NCBI RefSeq assembly: GCF_003610915.1
Contig: NZ_NSDJ01000001.1
Location: 868,001-932,000, forward strand
Source of the DNA: Rahnella variigena
GTDB taxonomy: Bacteria; Pseudomonadota; Gammaproteobacteria; Enterobacterales; Enterobacteriaceae
Reading direction: 5' to 3'
Length of the DNA stretch: 64,000 bases
Shown: positions 1 through 10,742 of the stretch, one piece after another
How positions within the stretch are numbered: position 1 is the stretch's first letter
How the letters are laid out: every line of letters starts with the position of its first letter
Made by a program: the position numbers and the translations under genes
The notes under the pieces: model-generated
Told to the model about the DNA's origin: nothing
What the model saw: the letters and a program-made list of their open reading frames with translations, nothing else
The model's database searches: none

Positions 1-1583
1 CCGCGATACCAGTCGATGCTCAGCAATTGCTTCATGACATCGTCGGCATTGTTCAGGTCGTCCAGCGTTTCGAACAGCGGCGCGACAGGCATCGGGAACG
101 GGCAACCGGCTTCTTTAAGCAGCAGATGCACGGCCAGCACGTCAGACGGCGTACGCGCCATCGAAATCACGTATGCGGCAATTGAGCCTTCCGGCGCTTC
201 GGCGATAACCTGACAGGTATCGAGCACTTCTTTGGTGTCAGCGCTCGGTTCCCAGTGACGCGGCACCAGCGGACGCTGTGAGTTCAGTTCGCGGATCAGG
301 AAAGCCTGTTTGTCGGATTCTGACCAGCTTTCGTAATCGCCTAACCCCAGATAGCGGGTGATTTCAGCAATCGCGTCGGTATGACGGGTGCTTTCCTGAC
401 GCACGTCGATACGCACCAGCGGCACGCCGAAGCAGCGCACACGACGCAGGGTATCCAGCAACTGACCGTTGGCGATAATGCCCATATTGCAGGCTTGCAG
501 CGACTGGTAACAGGCGTAAAGCGGTGCCCACAGCTGGTCATTTTTCACCAACAAATCGTGAGGACGCGCAACGCGCTCGCCTTTCAGACGGGCTTCCAGA
601 TACACCTGGGTATTGGTCAGCTGCGAACGCAGCTGTTTCATGATTTCGCGGTAAGGTTCGAGGATGTCCGCACCGCCGGCCAGCTCGCGCAACTCCGGTG
701 TACATTCGGTCATCGACAGCTCTGATACCAGCACTGCGATATCGCGCAGGAACAGGTCAGTGGCTTTCCAGCGGCTCAGCAACAGCACGTGACGGGTGAT
801 ATCGGCGGTCACGTTCGGGTTACCGTCGCGGTCGCCACCCATCCAGGAGGTGAAGCGCACCGGCACGGCTTCCACTGGCATTTTATAATCCAGTGAGGTT
901 TCCAGCTGTTCGTTCAGTTCACGCAGGAAAGCAGGCACGCCTTCCCACAGGCTGTTCTCAACAACGGCAAAGCCCCATTTGGCTTCATCCACCGGAGAAG
1001 GGCGGTTTTTGCGGATTTCATCGGTATGCCATGACTGCGCGATCAGCTGACGCAGACGGCGCATGATTTGTTTGCGCTCGTAATCGGCCAGATCGTTATG
1101 GTCGAGTTGTTTGAGGCAGTTATTCACTTCCACCAGTTTGTGGATCAGCGTACGGCGGGCAATTTCTGTCGGGTGCGCGGTAAGCACCAGTTCGATAGAA
1201 AGCTGGTCAACGGCATCACGTAATTGCTGTTCAGAGAGATTTTTGGATTTCAGACGATCGAACAATTGCGCCAGCGCTTCAGGATTGCTGGCCGCTTCGC
1301 CGTGCGGCGAAATGCTGTGATATTGTTCCGCCACGTTGGCTAAATTCAGGAACTGGCTAAAGGCACGGGCAACAGGCAGCAACTCATCATTGGAGAGATT
1401 TTGCAGCGTTGACAGTAATTCCTGTCGATCCGCGTCGTTTCCGGCACGGGAGGATTTCGACAGCTTACGGATTTTCTCAACACGATCCAGGATATGCTCT
1501 CCCAACGTATCTTTGATCGTGTCGCCTAGCAATTTACCTAAGGTACTGACATTACTTCGCATTGCGGAATATTGTTCGTTCAT
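1..1583 (-). CDS. ppc: phosphoenolpyruvate carboxylase, N-terminal part (cut by window edge)
   Basis: Carboxylates phosphoenolpyruvate to oxaloacetate, refilling the TCA cycle in the cytoplasm. The reading frame is open from an ATG at 1583 to the left edge and gives about 527 residues; the family is usually near 880, so roughly the last 40 percent lies outside the window. It begins [12 protein letters not shown] and carries the catalytic histidine motif LTAHPTE (around 1160-1180) and the [15 protein letters not shown] block, all classic for bacterial PEPC. No frameshift is visible. It lies upstream of argE on the same strand orientation, as in E. coli. Identification is secure; only completeness is unknown. 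Confidence 0.97.
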   Translation of the reverse strand, partial: MNEQYSAMRSNVSTLGKLLGDTIKDTLGEHILDRVEKIRKLSKSSRAGNDADRQELLSTLQNLSNDELLPVARAFSQFLNLANVAEQYHSISPHGEAASNPEALAQLFDRLKSKNLSEQQLRDAVDQLSIELVLTAHPTEIARRTLIHKLVEVNNCLKQLDHNDLADYERKQIMRRLRQLIAQSWHTDEIRKNRPSPVDEAKWGFAVVENSLWEGVPAFLRELNEQLETSLDYKMPVEAVPVRFTSWMGGDRDGNPNVTADITRHVLLLSRWKATDLFLRDIAVLVSELSMTECTPELRELAGGADILEPYREIMKQLRSQLTNTQVYLEARLKGERVARPHDLLVKNDQLWAPLYACYQSLQACNMGIIANGQLLDTLRRVRCFGVPLVRIDVRQESTRHTDAIAEITRYLGLGDYESWSESDKQAFLIRELNSQRPLVPRHWEPSADTKEVLDTCQVIAEAPEGSIAAYVISMARTPSDVLAVHLLLKEAGCPFPMPVAPLFETLDDLNNADDVMKQLLSIDWYR

Positions 1584-1822
1584 ATTACCTCTGACCCGTT
1601 CTCTCGTTTAATTTTTATATTCTGTAAATAACTTTCACCCGTCAGGCATTCTTGCCCCGTTCACCCTGCCAACCTGGCCACACTTTTTAAAAGCCACCCC
1701 TGTTTTAACCCAAAAACCCCCGATCACTCACGTGAAAAATGGTCTTTTTGGCGATGTCGCTGAAATTTAATTACAACAGCGACGATATCAGTTTGGCTAA
1801 TCAACGTTTTGTACAGTATCAA

Positions 1823-1842
1823 AGGGCGCCTGTGAGCGCCCT
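1823..1842 (-). terminator. hairpin downstream of argE
   Basis: A perfect 7-bp stem (AGGGCGC/GCGCCCT) with a six-base loop lies about 30 bases past the argE stop. Read on the minus strand it is followed only by a short TTT, so it is a modest intrinsic terminator candidate. The rest of the ppc-argE gap (1584-1873) shows no gene. Confidence 0.5.
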
Positions 1843-1873
1843 GATTGTTTCTTCATCAATCCGTCATTCAGTA

Positions 1874-3025
1874 TCAGTGATAACAGAAATGATGAACAAC
1901 CTGAGAAATCAGCTCGCGAGTCGGTCTAATGAACGCAGTATCAATATATTCATCTGGCTGGTGCGCCTGATCGATAGAACCCGGTCCGAGAACCAGCGTC
2001 GGGCACAGTTCCTGAATAAACGGCGCTTCGGTGCAGTAGTTAACGATTTCCGTTTCCACACCCAGCAGTTTCTCGACCACCTGCACCAGCGGATGATCCG
2101 GCGGACACTCATAGCCAGGGATCGGCGGATGCAGTTCTTCAATCATGATACGTCCCGGCCAGCGTTCGCTCACCGGTGCCAGAGCCTCGTTCAGCAGACC
2201 ATCAATGTCGGTCAGCGTCAGACCCGGCAGCGGGCGGATATCCATATGCATTTCGCAGCAGGCACAAATACGGTTTGGCGCATCGCCGCCGTTAATGTAG
2301 CCAAAGTTCATGGTCGGGTACGGAATGACGAAACCACTGTGGTTGTAACGGCTTTTCAGCGTATTGCGCAGCGTCATTAAATGGGTAATCGATTCGTGCA
2401 TCAGTTCAATGGCATTCACGCCACGTGAAGGGTCACTTGAATGACCGGACTGGCCGGTGATGCGGATCGCATTCGACAAGTGACCTTTATGCGCACGAAC
2501 AGGCTTCAGGGACGTCGGTTCGCCGATGATCGCGCAGTCAGGGCGAATTTTGGCGTTTTTGGAGAAATAGCTGGCACCGGCCATGGTGGTTTCTTCATCG
2601 GCGGTCGCCAAAATATACAGCGGTTTAGTCAGTTTGGTCAGGTCAACATCACGCAGTGAATCGAGGATAAAGGCGAAGAAACCTTTCATGTCGGCGGTAC
2701 CCAAACCATAGAGCTTATTTTCATGCTCGGTGAGGGTGAAAGGATCGCGTGTCCAGCGGCCGTCATCAAACGGAACGGTGTCGGTGTGACCGGCCAGCAG
2801 TAAGCCGCCTGCGCCTTCGCCGGTACTGGCTAACATATTGAATTTATGGCGCGTTCCTGGAACGGGTTGCACTTCGACTTTGAAGCCTAAATCACCGAAC
2901 CAGCCTGCCAGTAAATTGATTAACGTCTCATTGCTCTGGTCCAGCGCCGCATCTGTTGCGCTGATGGAAGGGGTTGCGATTAACGCCCGGTAGAGCTCAA
3001 TAAAAGGAGGTAATTTCATCTTCAC
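1874..3025 (-). CDS. argE: acetylornithine deacetylase
   Basis: Removes the acetyl group from N-acetylornithine to give ornithine in arginine biosynthesis; a cytoplasmic M20-family di-zinc enzyme. The 383-residue product matches the usual ArgE length. Metal-site blocks of the family are visible: [23 protein letters not shown] and the acidic ATADEET, with the dimerisation segment [12 protein letters not shown] further on. The start is GTG at 3025 with AAAGG about nine bases upstream; an ATG two codons later (3019) is the alternative. It is divergent from argCBH and shares the operator region with it, the arrangement known from E. coli. Confidence 0.97.
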   Translation of the reverse strand: MKMKLPPFIELYRALIATPSISATDAALDQSNETLINLLAGWFGDLGFKVEVQPVPGTRHKFNMLASTGEGAGGLLLAGHTDTVPFDDGRWTRDPFTLTEHENKLYGLGTADMKGFFAFILDSLRDVDLTKLTKPLYILATADEETTMAGASYFSKNAKIRPDCAIIGEPTSLKPVRAHKGHLSNAIRITGQSGHSSDPSRGVNAIELMHESITHLMTLRNTLKSRYNHSGFVIPYPTMNFGYINGGDAPNRICACCEMHMDIRPLPGLTLTDIDGLLNEALAPVSERWPGRIMIEELHPPIPGYECPPDHPLVQVVEKLLGVETEIVNYCTEAPFIQELCPTLVLGPGSIDQAHQPDEYIDTAFIRPTRELISQVVHHFCYH

Positions 3026-3046
3026 TGTTGACAGCCTTTAGTTAGG

Positions 3047-3089
3047 GTAGTATTCATATTCATGCAATAATTGTGAATAAAAATACAAT
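3047..3089. promoter_or_regulatory. ArgR operator region between argE and argC
   Basis: Between the divergent argE and argC genes, 3072-3089 reads as a good ARG box (TGAAT, four A/T bases, then ATACA; consensus TGAATwwwwATTCA). A weaker half, containing ATTCATATTCATGCA, precedes it at about 3052-3066. The spacing and wording resemble the E. coli argE-argCBH operator, where the ArgR hexamer with arginine represses both directions. Binding is inferred. Confidence 0.75.
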
Positions 3090-3162
3090 AAGCCAGCGCG
3101 TAAGGAAACCGGAAAAAAATTCATCCGGCCCCTACCCAAAATTGAGAAGGTGAACAAGCCCT

Positions 3163-4167
3163 ATGTTGAATACGCTGATTGTCGGTGCCACAGGTTATGC
3201 CGGAGCCGAACTCGCTGCTTACCTGAATCGCCACCCACATATGAACATAACCGGTTTAACGGTTTCAGCGCAAAGTGCAGATGCAGGAAAATTGCTTTCT
3301 GATTTGCATCCTCAATTAAAAGGCATCGTCGATTTGCCTGTTTTGCCACTCACTGACGTGGCGGAAGCAGCGAAAGGTGTCGATGTGGTATTTCTGGCGA
3401 CCGCGCACGAAGTCAGCCATGACCTCGCGCCGCAGTTTCTGGCGGCGGGCTGTGTGGTGTTTGATCTCTCCGGTGCCTTCCGCGTCAGCAAACCTGAGTT
3501 TTACACCGAATTCTACGGCTTCGAGCATCAGCATCTCGATTTGCTCGACAAAGCCGTGTACGGCCTGGCGGAATGGCAGGCTGACAAATTAAAAGACGCG
3601 CAGCTGATTGCCGTGCCGGGTTGCTACCCGACCGCTTCACAGCTGGCGCTGAAACCGCTTATCGAAAATGGTTTGCTCAATGACAGCCAGTGGCCGGTCA
3701 TCAACGCCACCAGCGGCGTCAGCGGCGCAGGGCGTAAAGCCACGCTCGGCAACAGCTTCTGCGAAGTCAGCCTTCAGCCGTACAAACTCTTCAGTCACCG
3801 TCATCAGCCGGAAATCGCTGAACACCTTGGCGTGCCGGTGATTTTTACTCCGCATCTGGGCAACTTCCCGCGCGGTATTCTGGCGACCATCACCTGCCGT
3901 CTGAACGCGGGTGTGACGGAGCAGGATGTGGCGGAAGCTTTCCATAATGCTTATCACGATAAACCGCTGGTGCGTTTGTACACCAAAGGTGTTCCGGCAC
4001 TGAAAGACGTGGTCGGGCTGCCGTTCTGCGACATTGGTTTTGCGGTGAAAGGCGAACATCTGATTGTGGTAGCGACGGAAGATAATGTGCTGAAAGGCGC
4101 GTCTGCACAGGCGGTTCAGTGCATGAATATCCGTTTCGGCTTCCCTGAAACGCAATCGCTGCTTTAA
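3163..4167 (+). CDS. argC: N-acetyl-gamma-glutamyl-phosphate reductase
   Basis: Third step of arginine biosynthesis: NADPH-dependent reduction of N-acetylglutamyl phosphate to the semialdehyde, in the cytoplasm. The 334 residues equal the E. coli length. The N-terminal nucleotide-binding segment [13 protein letters not shown] is at residues 5-17, and the catalytic cysteine lies in VPGCYPT at residue 154. The HRHQPEI and [12 protein letters not shown] blocks of the C-terminal domain are intact. It is first gene of argCBH, transcribed away from argE under the shared ArgR operator. Confidence 0.98.
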   Translation: MLNTLIVGATGYAGAELAAYLNRHPHMNITGLTVSAQSADAGKLLSDLHPQLKGIVDLPVLPLTDVAEAAKGVDVVFLATAHEVSHDLAPQFLAAGCVVFDLSGAFRVSKPEFYTEFYGFEHQHLDLLDKAVYGLAEWQADKLKDAQLIAVPGCYPTASQLALKPLIENGLLNDSQWPVINATSGVSGAGRKATLGNSFCEVSLQPYKLFSHRHQPEIAEHLGVPVIFTPHLGNFPRGILATITCRLNAGVTEQDVAEAFHNAYHDKPLVRLYTKGVPALKDVVGLPFCDIGFAVKGEHLIVVATEDNVLKGASAQAVQCMNIRFGFPETQSLL

Positions 4168-4200
4168 CGATCTCTCTGATTGTCAGCAGACAAAAACAAT

Positions 4201-4234
4201 CGCCCCTGAGCGTTTATCCAGACGCGCAGGGGTG
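4201..4234 (+). other. hairpin in the argC-argB spacer
   Basis: The 130-base argC-argB spacer holds an imperfect 12-bp stem (CGCCCCTG..., pairing with ...CAGGGGTG; loop about ten bases, one internal mismatch). No U run follows, so it is not a standard terminator. It may protect upstream mRNA or separate argC from argB expression; function is inference. Confidence 0.5.
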
Positions 4235-4297
4235 CTAGATTAAATGAAACCTATTGTTATTAATTAACATTCTCAACCGGTCGGGGCGCGAACAGCT

Positions 4298-5071
4298 ATG
4301 AATCCGTTAGTCATCAAATTAGGTGGTGTGTTGCTGGACAATGAAGAAGCGCTTGAGCGCCTGTTCATGGCGGTAGTGGCTTATCGTCAGGAATATCACC
4401 GCCCGCTGGTCATTGTTCACGGTGGCGGCTACCTGGTTGATGAGCTGATGAAAAAGCTGAATCTGCCTGTGGTGAAAAAGGCCGGTCTGCGTGTTACTCC
4501 GGCTGATCAGATTGATATCATCACCGGCGCGCTGGCGGGCAGTGCTAATAAAACCCTGCTGGCGTGGGCGGTCAAAAACCACATCAATGCGGTTGGCCTG
4601 TCTCTGGCGGATGGCGGCACGGTCAGCGTGACGCAGCTGGATGAATCACTGGGCTTTGTCGGCAAAGCCGAAGCGGGTAATCCGGCGCTGATCAACACGC
4701 TGACCGGCGCAGGTTATCTGCCGATTGTCAGCTCTATCGGCATCACTGCTGCTGGCGAACTGATGAATGTTAATGCGGATCAGGCAGCGACGGCGCTGGC
4801 GGCTACACTGGGCGCAGATCTGATCCTGTTGTCGGATGTTAGCGGTATTCTCGATGGCAAAGGCCAGCGCATTCCGGAAATGAGTGCAGAGAAAGCTGAA
4901 CAGCTTATCGATCAGGGCATCATCACTGACGGTATGATCGTCAAAGTTAACGCCGCGCTGGACGCTGCGCGTTCTCTCGGACGTCCGGTGGATATCGCCA
5001 GCTGGCGTCACGCTGAACAATTACCAGCACTCTTTAACGGTGTCGCCATCGGCACACGCATACTGGCGTAA
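4298..5071 (+). CDS. argB: acetylglutamate kinase
   Basis: Phosphorylates N-acetylglutamate with ATP, the second step of arginine biosynthesis. The 257-residue length and the glycine-rich start [21 protein letters not shown] match the amino acid kinase family, with VIVHGGG at about residue 40 for phosphate binding, the [13 protein letters not shown] substrate block, and [16 protein letters not shown] near the C terminus. This is the short, arginine-insensitive enterobacterial form without the N-terminal helix of feedback-inhibited hexameric kinases. It lies 130 bases after argC, with a hairpin between them. Confidence 0.98.
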   Translation: MNPLVIKLGGVLLDNEEALERLFMAVVAYRQEYHRPLVIVHGGGYLVDELMKKLNLPVVKKAGLRVTPADQIDIITGALAGSANKTLLAWAVKNHINAVGLSLADGGTVSVTQLDESLGFVGKAEAGNPALINTLTGAGYLPIVSSIGITAAGELMNVNADQAATALAATLGADLILLSDVSGILDGKGQRIPEMSAEKAEQLIDQGIITDGMIVKVNAALDAARSLGRPVDIASWRHAEQLPALFNGVAIGTRILA

Positions 5072-5103
5072 CGCACCGGCGGCGCATTCGGTATACCCTT
5101 TTC

Positions 5104-5130
5104 AAGGGCGCAGCATAGTGCGCCCTTTTG
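5104..5130 (+). terminator. terminator-like hairpin between argB and argH
   Basis: A perfect 9-bp stem (AAGGGCGCA/TGCGCCCTT, loop GCATAG) is followed by TTTTG inside the 83-base argB-argH spacer. It has the shape of a weak intrinsic terminator within the operon and could reduce read-through into argH. It is called from sequence alone. Confidence 0.55.
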
Positions 5131-5154
5131 CATAATAAATTCAGGAGCAGGAAA

Positions 5155-6528
5155 ATGGCACTTTGGGGCGGACGTTTTACTCAGGCAGCGGATCAGCGGT
5201 TTAAAGAACTCAATGACTCACTGCGTTTCGATTACCGGCTGGCAGAGCAGGACATCGTAGGTTCCGTGGCCTGGTCCAAAGCGCTGGTGACTGTGAACGT
5301 ATTAACAGCCGATGAGCAAATCCAGCTGGAAGAAGCCCTGACCGTATTGCTGGAAGAAGTCCGTGCCAATCCCCGCGCTATTTTAGCCAGCGACGCTGAA
5401 GACATTCACAGCTGGGTCGAAGGCAAGCTTATCGACAAAGTGGGCAACCTCGGTAAAAAACTGCATACCGGCCGCAGCCGTAACGATCAGGTCGCGACCG
5501 ACATCAAACTGTGGTGCAAAGCGCAAGTGGTTGAACTGGGCGAGGCATTACATCACTTGCAGCAGGCGCTGGTCGCGACGGCCGAAGCCAATCAGGATGC
5601 CGTGATGCCGGGTTACACCCACCTGCAACGCGCTCAGCCGGTGACCTTTGCGCACTGGTGCATGGCGTATGTCGAAATGCTGGCGCGTGATGAAAGCCGC
5701 CTGAAAGATACCCTGACTCGTCTGGACGTCAGCCCGCTGGGTTGTGGCGCTCTGGCCGGTACTGCCTATCCGATGGACCGCGAACAGCTGGCAGGCTGGT
5801 TAGGTTTTGCTTCAGCGACCCGTAACAGCCTCGACAGCGTGTCTGACCGCGACCACGTGCTTGAACTGCTTTCTAACGCGGCTATCAGCATGGTTCACCT
5901 TTCCCGTTTTGCCGAAGACCTGATCTTCTTCAATACCGGTGAAGCGGCGTTTATCGATTTGTCCGACCGCGTGACTTCCGGTTCTTCCCTGATGCCGCAG
6001 AAGAAAAACCCGGACGCGCTGGAGCTGATCCGTGGCAAATGTGGTCGTGTGCAGGGCGCACTGACCGGCATGATGATGACCATGAAAGGCCTGCCGCTGG
6101 CGTATAACAAAGACATGCAGGAAGACAAAGAAGGGTTGTTCGACGCGCTCGACACCTGGATGGATTGCCTGAACATGGCTTCTCTGGTGCTGGATGGAAT
6201 TCAGGTGAAACGCCCGCGTGCGAAAGAGGCCGCGCAGCAAGGTTACGCCAACTCTACCGAGCTGGCCGATTATCTGGTTGCTAAAGGCGTGCCGTTCCGT
6301 GAAGCGCACCATATTGTCGGTGAAGCGGTTGTCGAAGCCATTAATCAAGGCAAAGCGCTGGAAGAATTGCCGCTGGCGGATTTGCAGAAATTTAGCTCTG
6401 TGATTGGCGATGACGTTTACGCCATTCTCGAGCTGCAATCCTGTCTCGACAAACGTGCCGCCAAAGGGGGTGTTTCTCCGCAGCAGGTCGCCCAGGCGAT
6501 TGCCGATGCGAAAGCGCGTTTAGCGTAA
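5155..6528 (+). CDS. argH: argininosuccinate lyase
   Basis: Splits argininosuccinate into arginine and fumarate, the last step of the pathway. The start is ATG 5155, preceded by AGGAG seven bases upstream; the frame is open further upstream but the protein family begins MALWGGRF. The 457-residue length equals that of E. coli ArgH. The fumarase/aspartase superfamily signature [12 protein letters not shown] is present, with [12 protein letters not shown] and the HTHLQ-type block YTHLQRAQP. It is the last gene of argCBH and is followed by a strong hairpin that terminates the convergent gene. Confidence 0.98.
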   Translation: MALWGGRFTQAADQRFKELNDSLRFDYRLAEQDIVGSVAWSKALVTVNVLTADEQIQLEEALTVLLEEVRANPRAILASDAEDIHSWVEGKLIDKVGNLGKKLHTGRSRNDQVATDIKLWCKAQVVELGEALHHLQQALVATAEANQDAVMPGYTHLQRAQPVTFAHWCMAYVEMLARDESRLKDTLTRLDVSPLGCGALAGTAYPMDREQLAGWLGFASATRNSLDSVSDRDHVLELLSNAAISMVHLSRFAEDLIFFNTGEAAFIDLSDRVTSGSSLMPQKKNPDALELIRGKCGRVQGALTGMMMTMKGLPLAYNKDMQEDKEGLFDALDTWMDCLNMASLVLDGIQVKRPRAKEAAQQGYANSTELADYLVAKGVPFREAHHIVGEAVVEAINQGKALEELPLADLQKFSSVIGDDVYAILELQSCLDKRAAKGGVSPQQVAQAIADAKARLA

Positions 6529-6531
6529 AAT

Positions 6532-6558
6532 AAAAAAAAGGCGGATCAGAGATCCGCC
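6532..6558 (-). terminator. intrinsic terminator of the peroxiredoxin gene
   Basis: A perfect 8-bp stem (GGCGGATC/GATCCGCC, loop AGA) is bordered on its left by eight A residues, which read as a U run on the minus strand. It sits between convergent argH and the peroxiredoxin-glutaredoxin gene and points to termination of the latter. Confidence 0.8.
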
Positions 6559-6645
6559 AACGTTCACGTAGTCTTACTTTGCTTCTTTTTGTTGGTAATG
6601 CAGGGATTTCTTGTCTTACTTCTTACAGCTGTTTCTTATCGAAGA

Positions 6646-7407
6646 TTATTGTGCGACTTCACACAGGTCTTCTGTTTCTGAATGGAGGTAAACCTCCAGG
6701 TCGTCACTTCCCCCGATGTGGCGTCCACCGATAAAGACTTGCGGCACTGTCGCCCGGCCCGTCACGGCGCGCAGACTGACAGTCGTTGCATCTTTACCTA
6801 ATACAATTTCTTCGTACTGAATGCCGCGTTCCTGCAACATTTGTTTGGCTTTCGCACAGAACGGACAGCCCGGTTTGGTGAACACAGACACGGATTCCTG
6901 CACTTTGAATTCAGGTGCCAGGTATTTCAGCATGGTGTCGGCATCAGACACTTCAAATGGGTCGCCCGGTTTGTTTGGCTCGACGAACATTTTCTCGACC
7001 ACGCCGTTACGCACCAGCATGGAATAACGCCATGAGCGCGGGCCGAAACCTAAATCGGCTTTTTCGACCAGCATGTCCATCCCTTTGGTGAATTCACCGT
7101 TGCCGTCCGGGATGAAAGTGATGTTGGACGCGTTCTGTTCAGCTTTCCACGCGTTCATCACGAAGGTGTCATTCACGGAAACACACAGAATGCTGTCAAC
7201 GCCGTGGCTTTTAAACACCGGTGCCAGTTCGTTGTAACGTGGCAGATGGCTCGAAGAACAGGTCGGGGTAAATGCGCCCGGCAGTGAAAAAACAATCACA
7301 GTTTTATTTTTAAACAGCTCATCGCTGCTGAGATCTACCCACTGGTCGCCCTGGCGGGTGTGAAAAGTAACTTGCGGTACGTGTTTCCCTTCCTGGCTTG
7401 CAAACAT
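6646..7407 (-). CDS. hybrid peroxiredoxin-glutaredoxin (Prx5-Grx fusion)
   Basis: A single-chain peroxidase that reduces hydrogen peroxide and alkyl hydroperoxides using glutathione. Residues 1-165 form a Prx5-type domain with the peroxidatic cysteine C50 in [14 protein letters not shown]. Residues 170-253 form a glutaredoxin domain with the CPFC redox motif at 181-184 and the TVPQVFIGG glutathione-binding block. Total length is 253 residues, as in Haemophilus and Vibrio PGdx. The start ATG at 7407 has AGAGG six bases upstream. It is divergent from oxyR across a tandem OxyR site, so peroxide induction by OxyR is expected. In E. coli this position holds oxyS instead. Confidence 0.93.
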   Translation of the reverse strand: MFASQEGKHVPQVTFHTRQGDQWVDLSSDELFKNKTVIVFSLPGAFTPTCSSSHLPRYNELAPVFKSHGVDSILCVSVNDTFVMNAWKAEQNASNITFIPDGNGEFTKGMDMLVEKADLGFGPRSWRYSMLVRNGVVEKMFVEPNKPGDPFEVSDADTMLKYLAPEFKVQESVSVFTKPGCPFCAKAKQMLQERGIQYEEIVLGKDATTVSLRAVTGRATVPQVFIGGRHIGGSDDLEVYLHSETEDLCEVAQ

Positions 7408-7501
7408 GAATAACCTCTTAATTAATCAATCAAATAGAAAGTATTTTCGGCATTGCCGTTTCGTTGGAAGGCATTATTAACGATAAAGGTTGATAGATAT
7501 A

Positions 7502-7538
7502 ATCGTTGATTGCTATCTTATCTATCGTTACCGGCTAT
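7502..7538. promoter_or_regulatory. tandem OxyR binding site
   Basis: Two 15-bp half-sites, ATCGTTGATTGCTAT (7502-7516) and ATCGTTACCGGCTAT (7524-7538), are separated by seven bases. Each matches ATAG-N7-CTAT closely (ATCG-N7-CTAT), and the spacing is that of the OxyR tetramer motif. The segment closely resembles the E. coli oxyR-oxyS operator as I recall it. It lies between divergent oxyR and the peroxiredoxin gene and probably serves both. Confidence 0.85.
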
Positions 7539-7568
7539 CGCATTGCCTTTTAGGGACTGGAGGAAAAA

Positions 7569-8492
7569 ATGAACATCCGTGATTTAGAGTATCTGGTGGC
7601 ACTGGCAGAGTTCCGCCATTTTCGTCGCGCCGCAGACTCATGCCATGTCAGCCAGCCAACGTTAAGCGGACAGATCCGCAAACTGGAAGACGAGCTGGGT
7701 GTGATGTTGCTGGAAAGAACCAGCCGTAAGGTGCTGTTTACCCAAGCGGGTTTACTGCTGGTCGATCAGGCGCGCACAGTGCTGCGTGAAGTGAAAGTAC
7801 TTAAAGAGATGGCGAGTCAGCAGGGTGAAGCGATGTCCGGGCCGATGCACATCGGACTCATCCCAACCGTCGGACCTTATCTGTTGCCGCAAATTATTCC
7901 TTCACTGCACAAGACGTTTCCTAAACTGGAAATGTATCTGCACGAAGCGCAAACTCATCAGTTGCTGGCGCAGCTCGACAGCGGAAAGCTCGATTGCGCG
8001 ATTCTGGCGCTGGTGAAAGAGAGCGAAGCGTTTATTGAAGTGCCGCTGTTTGATGAGCCGATGAAACTGGCGATCTATGACGATCATCCGTGGGCATCAC
8101 GCGATCGCGTGGCGATGGCCGATCTGGCCGGTGAGAAACTGCTGATGCTGGAAGACGGGCACTGTCTGCGCGATCAGGCACTCGGTTTTTGCTTCCAGGC
8201 GGGCGCAGATGAAGATACCCATTTCCGCGCAACCAGTCTGGAAACACTGCGTAATATGGTGGCGGCGGGGAGCGGGATCACATTGCTGCCATCACTGGCC
8301 GTGCCTAATGAGCGCAGCCGTGACGGAGTGACGTACCTGACCTGTGACAAACCGGAACCGCGACGCACCATCGCGCTGGTATATCGTCCCGGTTCGCCAC
8401 TGCGCGGGCGTTACGAACAACTGGCCGAAGCCATTAAAGAGCACATGCAGCCTTATATGGACCGAACCGCAGTCTTAAAACAGGCGGTTTAA
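7569..8492 (+). CDS. oxyR: hydrogen peroxide-sensing LysR-type regulator OxyR
   Basis: Transcription factor that activates the peroxide stress regulon when oxidised. The 307-residue protein has an N-terminal winged helix-turn-helix ([24 protein letters not shown] region, about residues 16-40) and a substrate-like sensor domain. The redox cysteines C199 and C208 are both present in [19 protein letters not shown] lies five bases before the ATG. Its 3' end overlaps the convergent sthA by 18 bases. The divergent neighbour is a peroxidase, with a tandem OxyR site between, so autoregulation and activation of the peroxidase are likely. Confidence 0.98.
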   Translation: MNIRDLEYLVALAEFRHFRRAADSCHVSQPTLSGQIRKLEDELGVMLLERTSRKVLFTQAGLLLVDQARTVLREVKVLKEMASQQGEAMSGPMHIGLIPTVGPYLLPQIIPSLHKTFPKLEMYLHEAQTHQLLAQLDSGKLDCAILALVKESEAFIEVPLFDEPMKLAIYDDHPWASRDRVAMADLAGEKLLMLEDGHCLRDQALGFCFQAGADEDTHFRATSLETLRNMVAAGSGITLLPSLAVPNERSRDGVTYLTCDKPEPRRTIALVYRPGSPLRGRYEQLAEAIKEHMQPYMDRTAVLKQAV

Positions 8493-9875
8493 TCCGTTCA
8501 GTGCCGCAACGCGATAGGCCTCTGCCATGGTCGGATAGTTGAAGGTGGTATTAACGAAATACTCGATAGTATTCCCTTCACCTTTCTGTTCCATGATGGC
8601 CTGGCCGATGTGAATAATCTCGGCAGCGCGTTCACCAAAGCAGTGGATCCCCAGAATTTCTTTGGTATCACGGTGGAACAGGAGCTTCAGACTGCCCACG
8701 TTCATTCCGGCAATTTGTGCGCGTGCCAGATGTTTGAACTGCGCGCGACCCACTTCGTATGGCACTTTCATCGCTGTCAGTTCCTGCTCGGTTTTACCGA
8801 CGGAACTGATTTCAGGGATGGTGTAGATACCGGTCGGAATGTTTTCGATCAGGTGGACTTTGGCTTCTCCCTGAATCATTGCCTGCGCGGCAATACGGCC
8901 CTGATCATAAGCGGCGGATGCCAGACTTGGGTAACCAATCACATCGCCGACCGCATAAATATGCGACAGCGCCGTCTGGTACATGCTGTTCACTTTCAGC
9001 AGACCACGGCTGTCCGCTTCAAGACCAATATTCTCCAGACCCAGCTGATCGGTGTTACCGGTGCGTCCGTTAGCGTACAACAGCGCGTCGGCTTTCACTT
9101 TTTTACCGGATTTGAGGTGCATGATCACACCGTCTTCCACGCCTTCGATCATCTCGAATTCTTCGTTGTGGCGGATAACCACACCGTTGTTCCAGAAGTG
9201 ATAAGAAAGGGCGTCTGACATTTCCTGATCGAGGAAAGACAGCAGGCGGTCACGGGTGTTGATTAAGTCCACTTTGACGTTAAGACCACGGAAGATCGAC
9301 GCATATTCGCAGCCGATCACACCCGCACCGTAAATAATCACATGGCGCGGTTCATGGCTCAGTTCGAGGATCAGGTCGCTGTCATAAATGCGCGGGTGAC
9401 CAAAATCGACATTAGCAGGGCGGTAAGGACGCGAACCGCAGGCAATGACGATATTGTCAGCGGTGATTTGTTCGTGTGTGTTGTCGGCATAACGGATGCT
9501 GACGGTGTTGGCATCGACAAAGCTGGCATCGCCGGAGAACAACTGGCACTGGTTTCTTTCATAGAAACCCTGACGCATACGGGTCTGCTGATTAATAACT
9601 GAATCGGCGTGACGCAGAATGTCCGGGAAGCTTGAACTCATGGTGCGTGAGTTATCGCTGTAGAGCGGGTTCTGGTTAAATTCGATGATTCTGCTGACGG
9701 CGTGGCGCAGTGCTTTGGAAGGGATGGTGCCCCAGTGAGTACATCCGCCACCGACGTTGTTATAGCGTTCGATGACAGCAACCCGGGCGCCTTGTTTAAC
9801 CAGTCCCATCGCGGCGCCTTCTCCGCCAGGGCCTGAGCCAATGATAATGGCATCAAAATGTGAGTGCTGTGGCAT
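8475..9875 (-). CDS. sthA: soluble pyridine nucleotide transhydrogenase
   Basis: Flavoprotein that moves hydride between NADPH and NAD+, balancing the two pools in the cytoplasm. The 466 residues equal E. coli SthA when the ATG at 9875 is used ([18 protein letters not shown]); ten further upstream codons are open but not conserved. The FAD motif [10 protein letters not shown] is near the N terminus, the NAD(P) motif [13 protein letters not shown] lies mid-protein, and [10 protein letters not shown] shows that the second cysteine of the usual disulfide is replaced by threonine, as is normal for SthA. It overlaps oxyR tail-to-tail by 18 bases. Confidence 0.97.
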   Translation of the reverse strand: MPQHSHFDAIIIGSGPGGEGAAMGLVKQGARVAVIERYNNVGGGCTHWGTIPSKALRHAVSRIIEFNQNPLYSDNSRTMSSSFPDILRHADSVINQQTRMRQGFYERNQCQLFSGDASFVDANTVSIRYADNTHEQITADNIVIACGSRPYRPANVDFGHPRIYDSDLILELSHEPRHVIIYGAGVIGCEYASIFRGLNVKVDLINTRDRLLSFLDQEMSDALSYHFWNNGVVIRHNEEFEMIEGVEDGVIMHLKSGKKVKADALLYANGRTGNTDQLGLENIGLEADSRGLLKVNSMYQTALSHIYAVGDVIGYPSLASAAYDQGRIAAQAMIQGEAKVHLIENIPTGIYTIPEISSVGKTEQELTAMKVPYEVGRAQFKHLARAQIAGMNVGSLKLLFHRDTKEILGIHCFGERAAEIIHIGQAIMEQKGEGNTIEYFVNTTFNYPTMAEAYRVAALNGLNRLF

Positions 9876-10078
9876 AGTTCGAAACCTATTTTTATACAAA
9901 ATCACAACGAGAAAGTAACATATTACACCTGTTTACCCCACAAGCGGTTGTCATTTAATGGTAAAGCAGCAACATTCTGACCCACTTTATGCTGTGGTAT
10001 CTTTGGCTCCGCCCGTCAAAAATTTTGGTATAGTGAATCGGTAACGGGCGAATAATCAAAAAGAAGAATACTATCCGG

Positions 10079-10732
10079 ATGAAGGTTATGGGCGTAAGAG
10101 CACAACAAAAAGAGCGCACGCGTCGTTCGCTGATTGAGGCGGCTTTTAGCCAGCTCAGTGCCGAGCGCAGCTTTGCCAGTCTGAGTTTGCGTGAGGTTTC
10201 CCGCGAGGCAGGTATTGCACCCACATCCTTTTACCGGCATTTTCGCGATGTGGATGAGCTGGGCCTGACCATGGTGGATGAAAGCGGCCTGATGCTGCGC
10301 CAGCTGATGCGCCAGGCACGTCAGCGTATTGCCAAAGGCGGCAGCGTGATCCGCACGTCCGTTTCCACCTTTATGGAATTCATCGGTAATAATCCCAACG
10401 CATTCCGTTTGCTGCTGCGTGAACGCTCCGGCACGTCTTCGGCATTCCGTGCCGCCGTCGCCCGTGAAATTCAGCATTTTATTGCGGAACTTGCCGATTA
10501 TCTGCAACTCGAAAACCATATGCCGCGCAGTTTTACCGAAGCGCAGGCTGAAGCCATGGTGATCATCGTTTTCAACGCCGGTGCGGAAGCGCTGGATGTG
10601 GATATCGCTCAACGCCGTCAGCTGGAAGAACGGCTGGTGCTGCAACTGCGGATGATCTCCAAAGGCGCGTATTACTGGTATCGCCGTCAACAGGAACGTA
10701 CGGCTGTGACTTCCATCAATAATAAGACCTGA
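10079..10732 (+). CDS. fabR: unsaturated fatty acid biosynthesis repressor FabR
   Basis: TetR-family repressor that senses the saturated/unsaturated acyl balance and represses fabA and fabB. The protein has 217 residues from ATG 10079; a second ATG at 10088 ([15 protein letters not shown], the E. coli start) gives 214 and is a real alternative, though the GAAGG before it is only two bases away. The helix-turn-helix is in [21 protein letters not shown], about residues 35-55. It is ten bases upstream of yijD, forming the same two-gene unit as in E. coli, and divergent from sthA. Confidence 0.95.
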   Translation: MKVMGVRAQQKERTRRSLIEAAFSQLSAERSFASLSLREVSREAGIAPTSFYRHFRDVDELGLTMVDESGLMLRQLMRQARQRIAKGGSVIRTSVSTFMEFIGNNPNAFRLLLRERSGTSSAFRAAVAREIQHFIAELADYLQLENHMPRSFTEAQAEAMVIIVFNAGAEALDVDIAQRRQLEERLVLQLRMISKGAYYWYRRQQERTAVTSINNKT

Positions 10733-10742
10733 GGTAAAGAAG

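Noticed and set aside
1739..2380. Plus-strand frame of 213 codons
   Set aside because: It runs antisense to argE, which has clear family motifs; the long frame is a codon-bias shadow.
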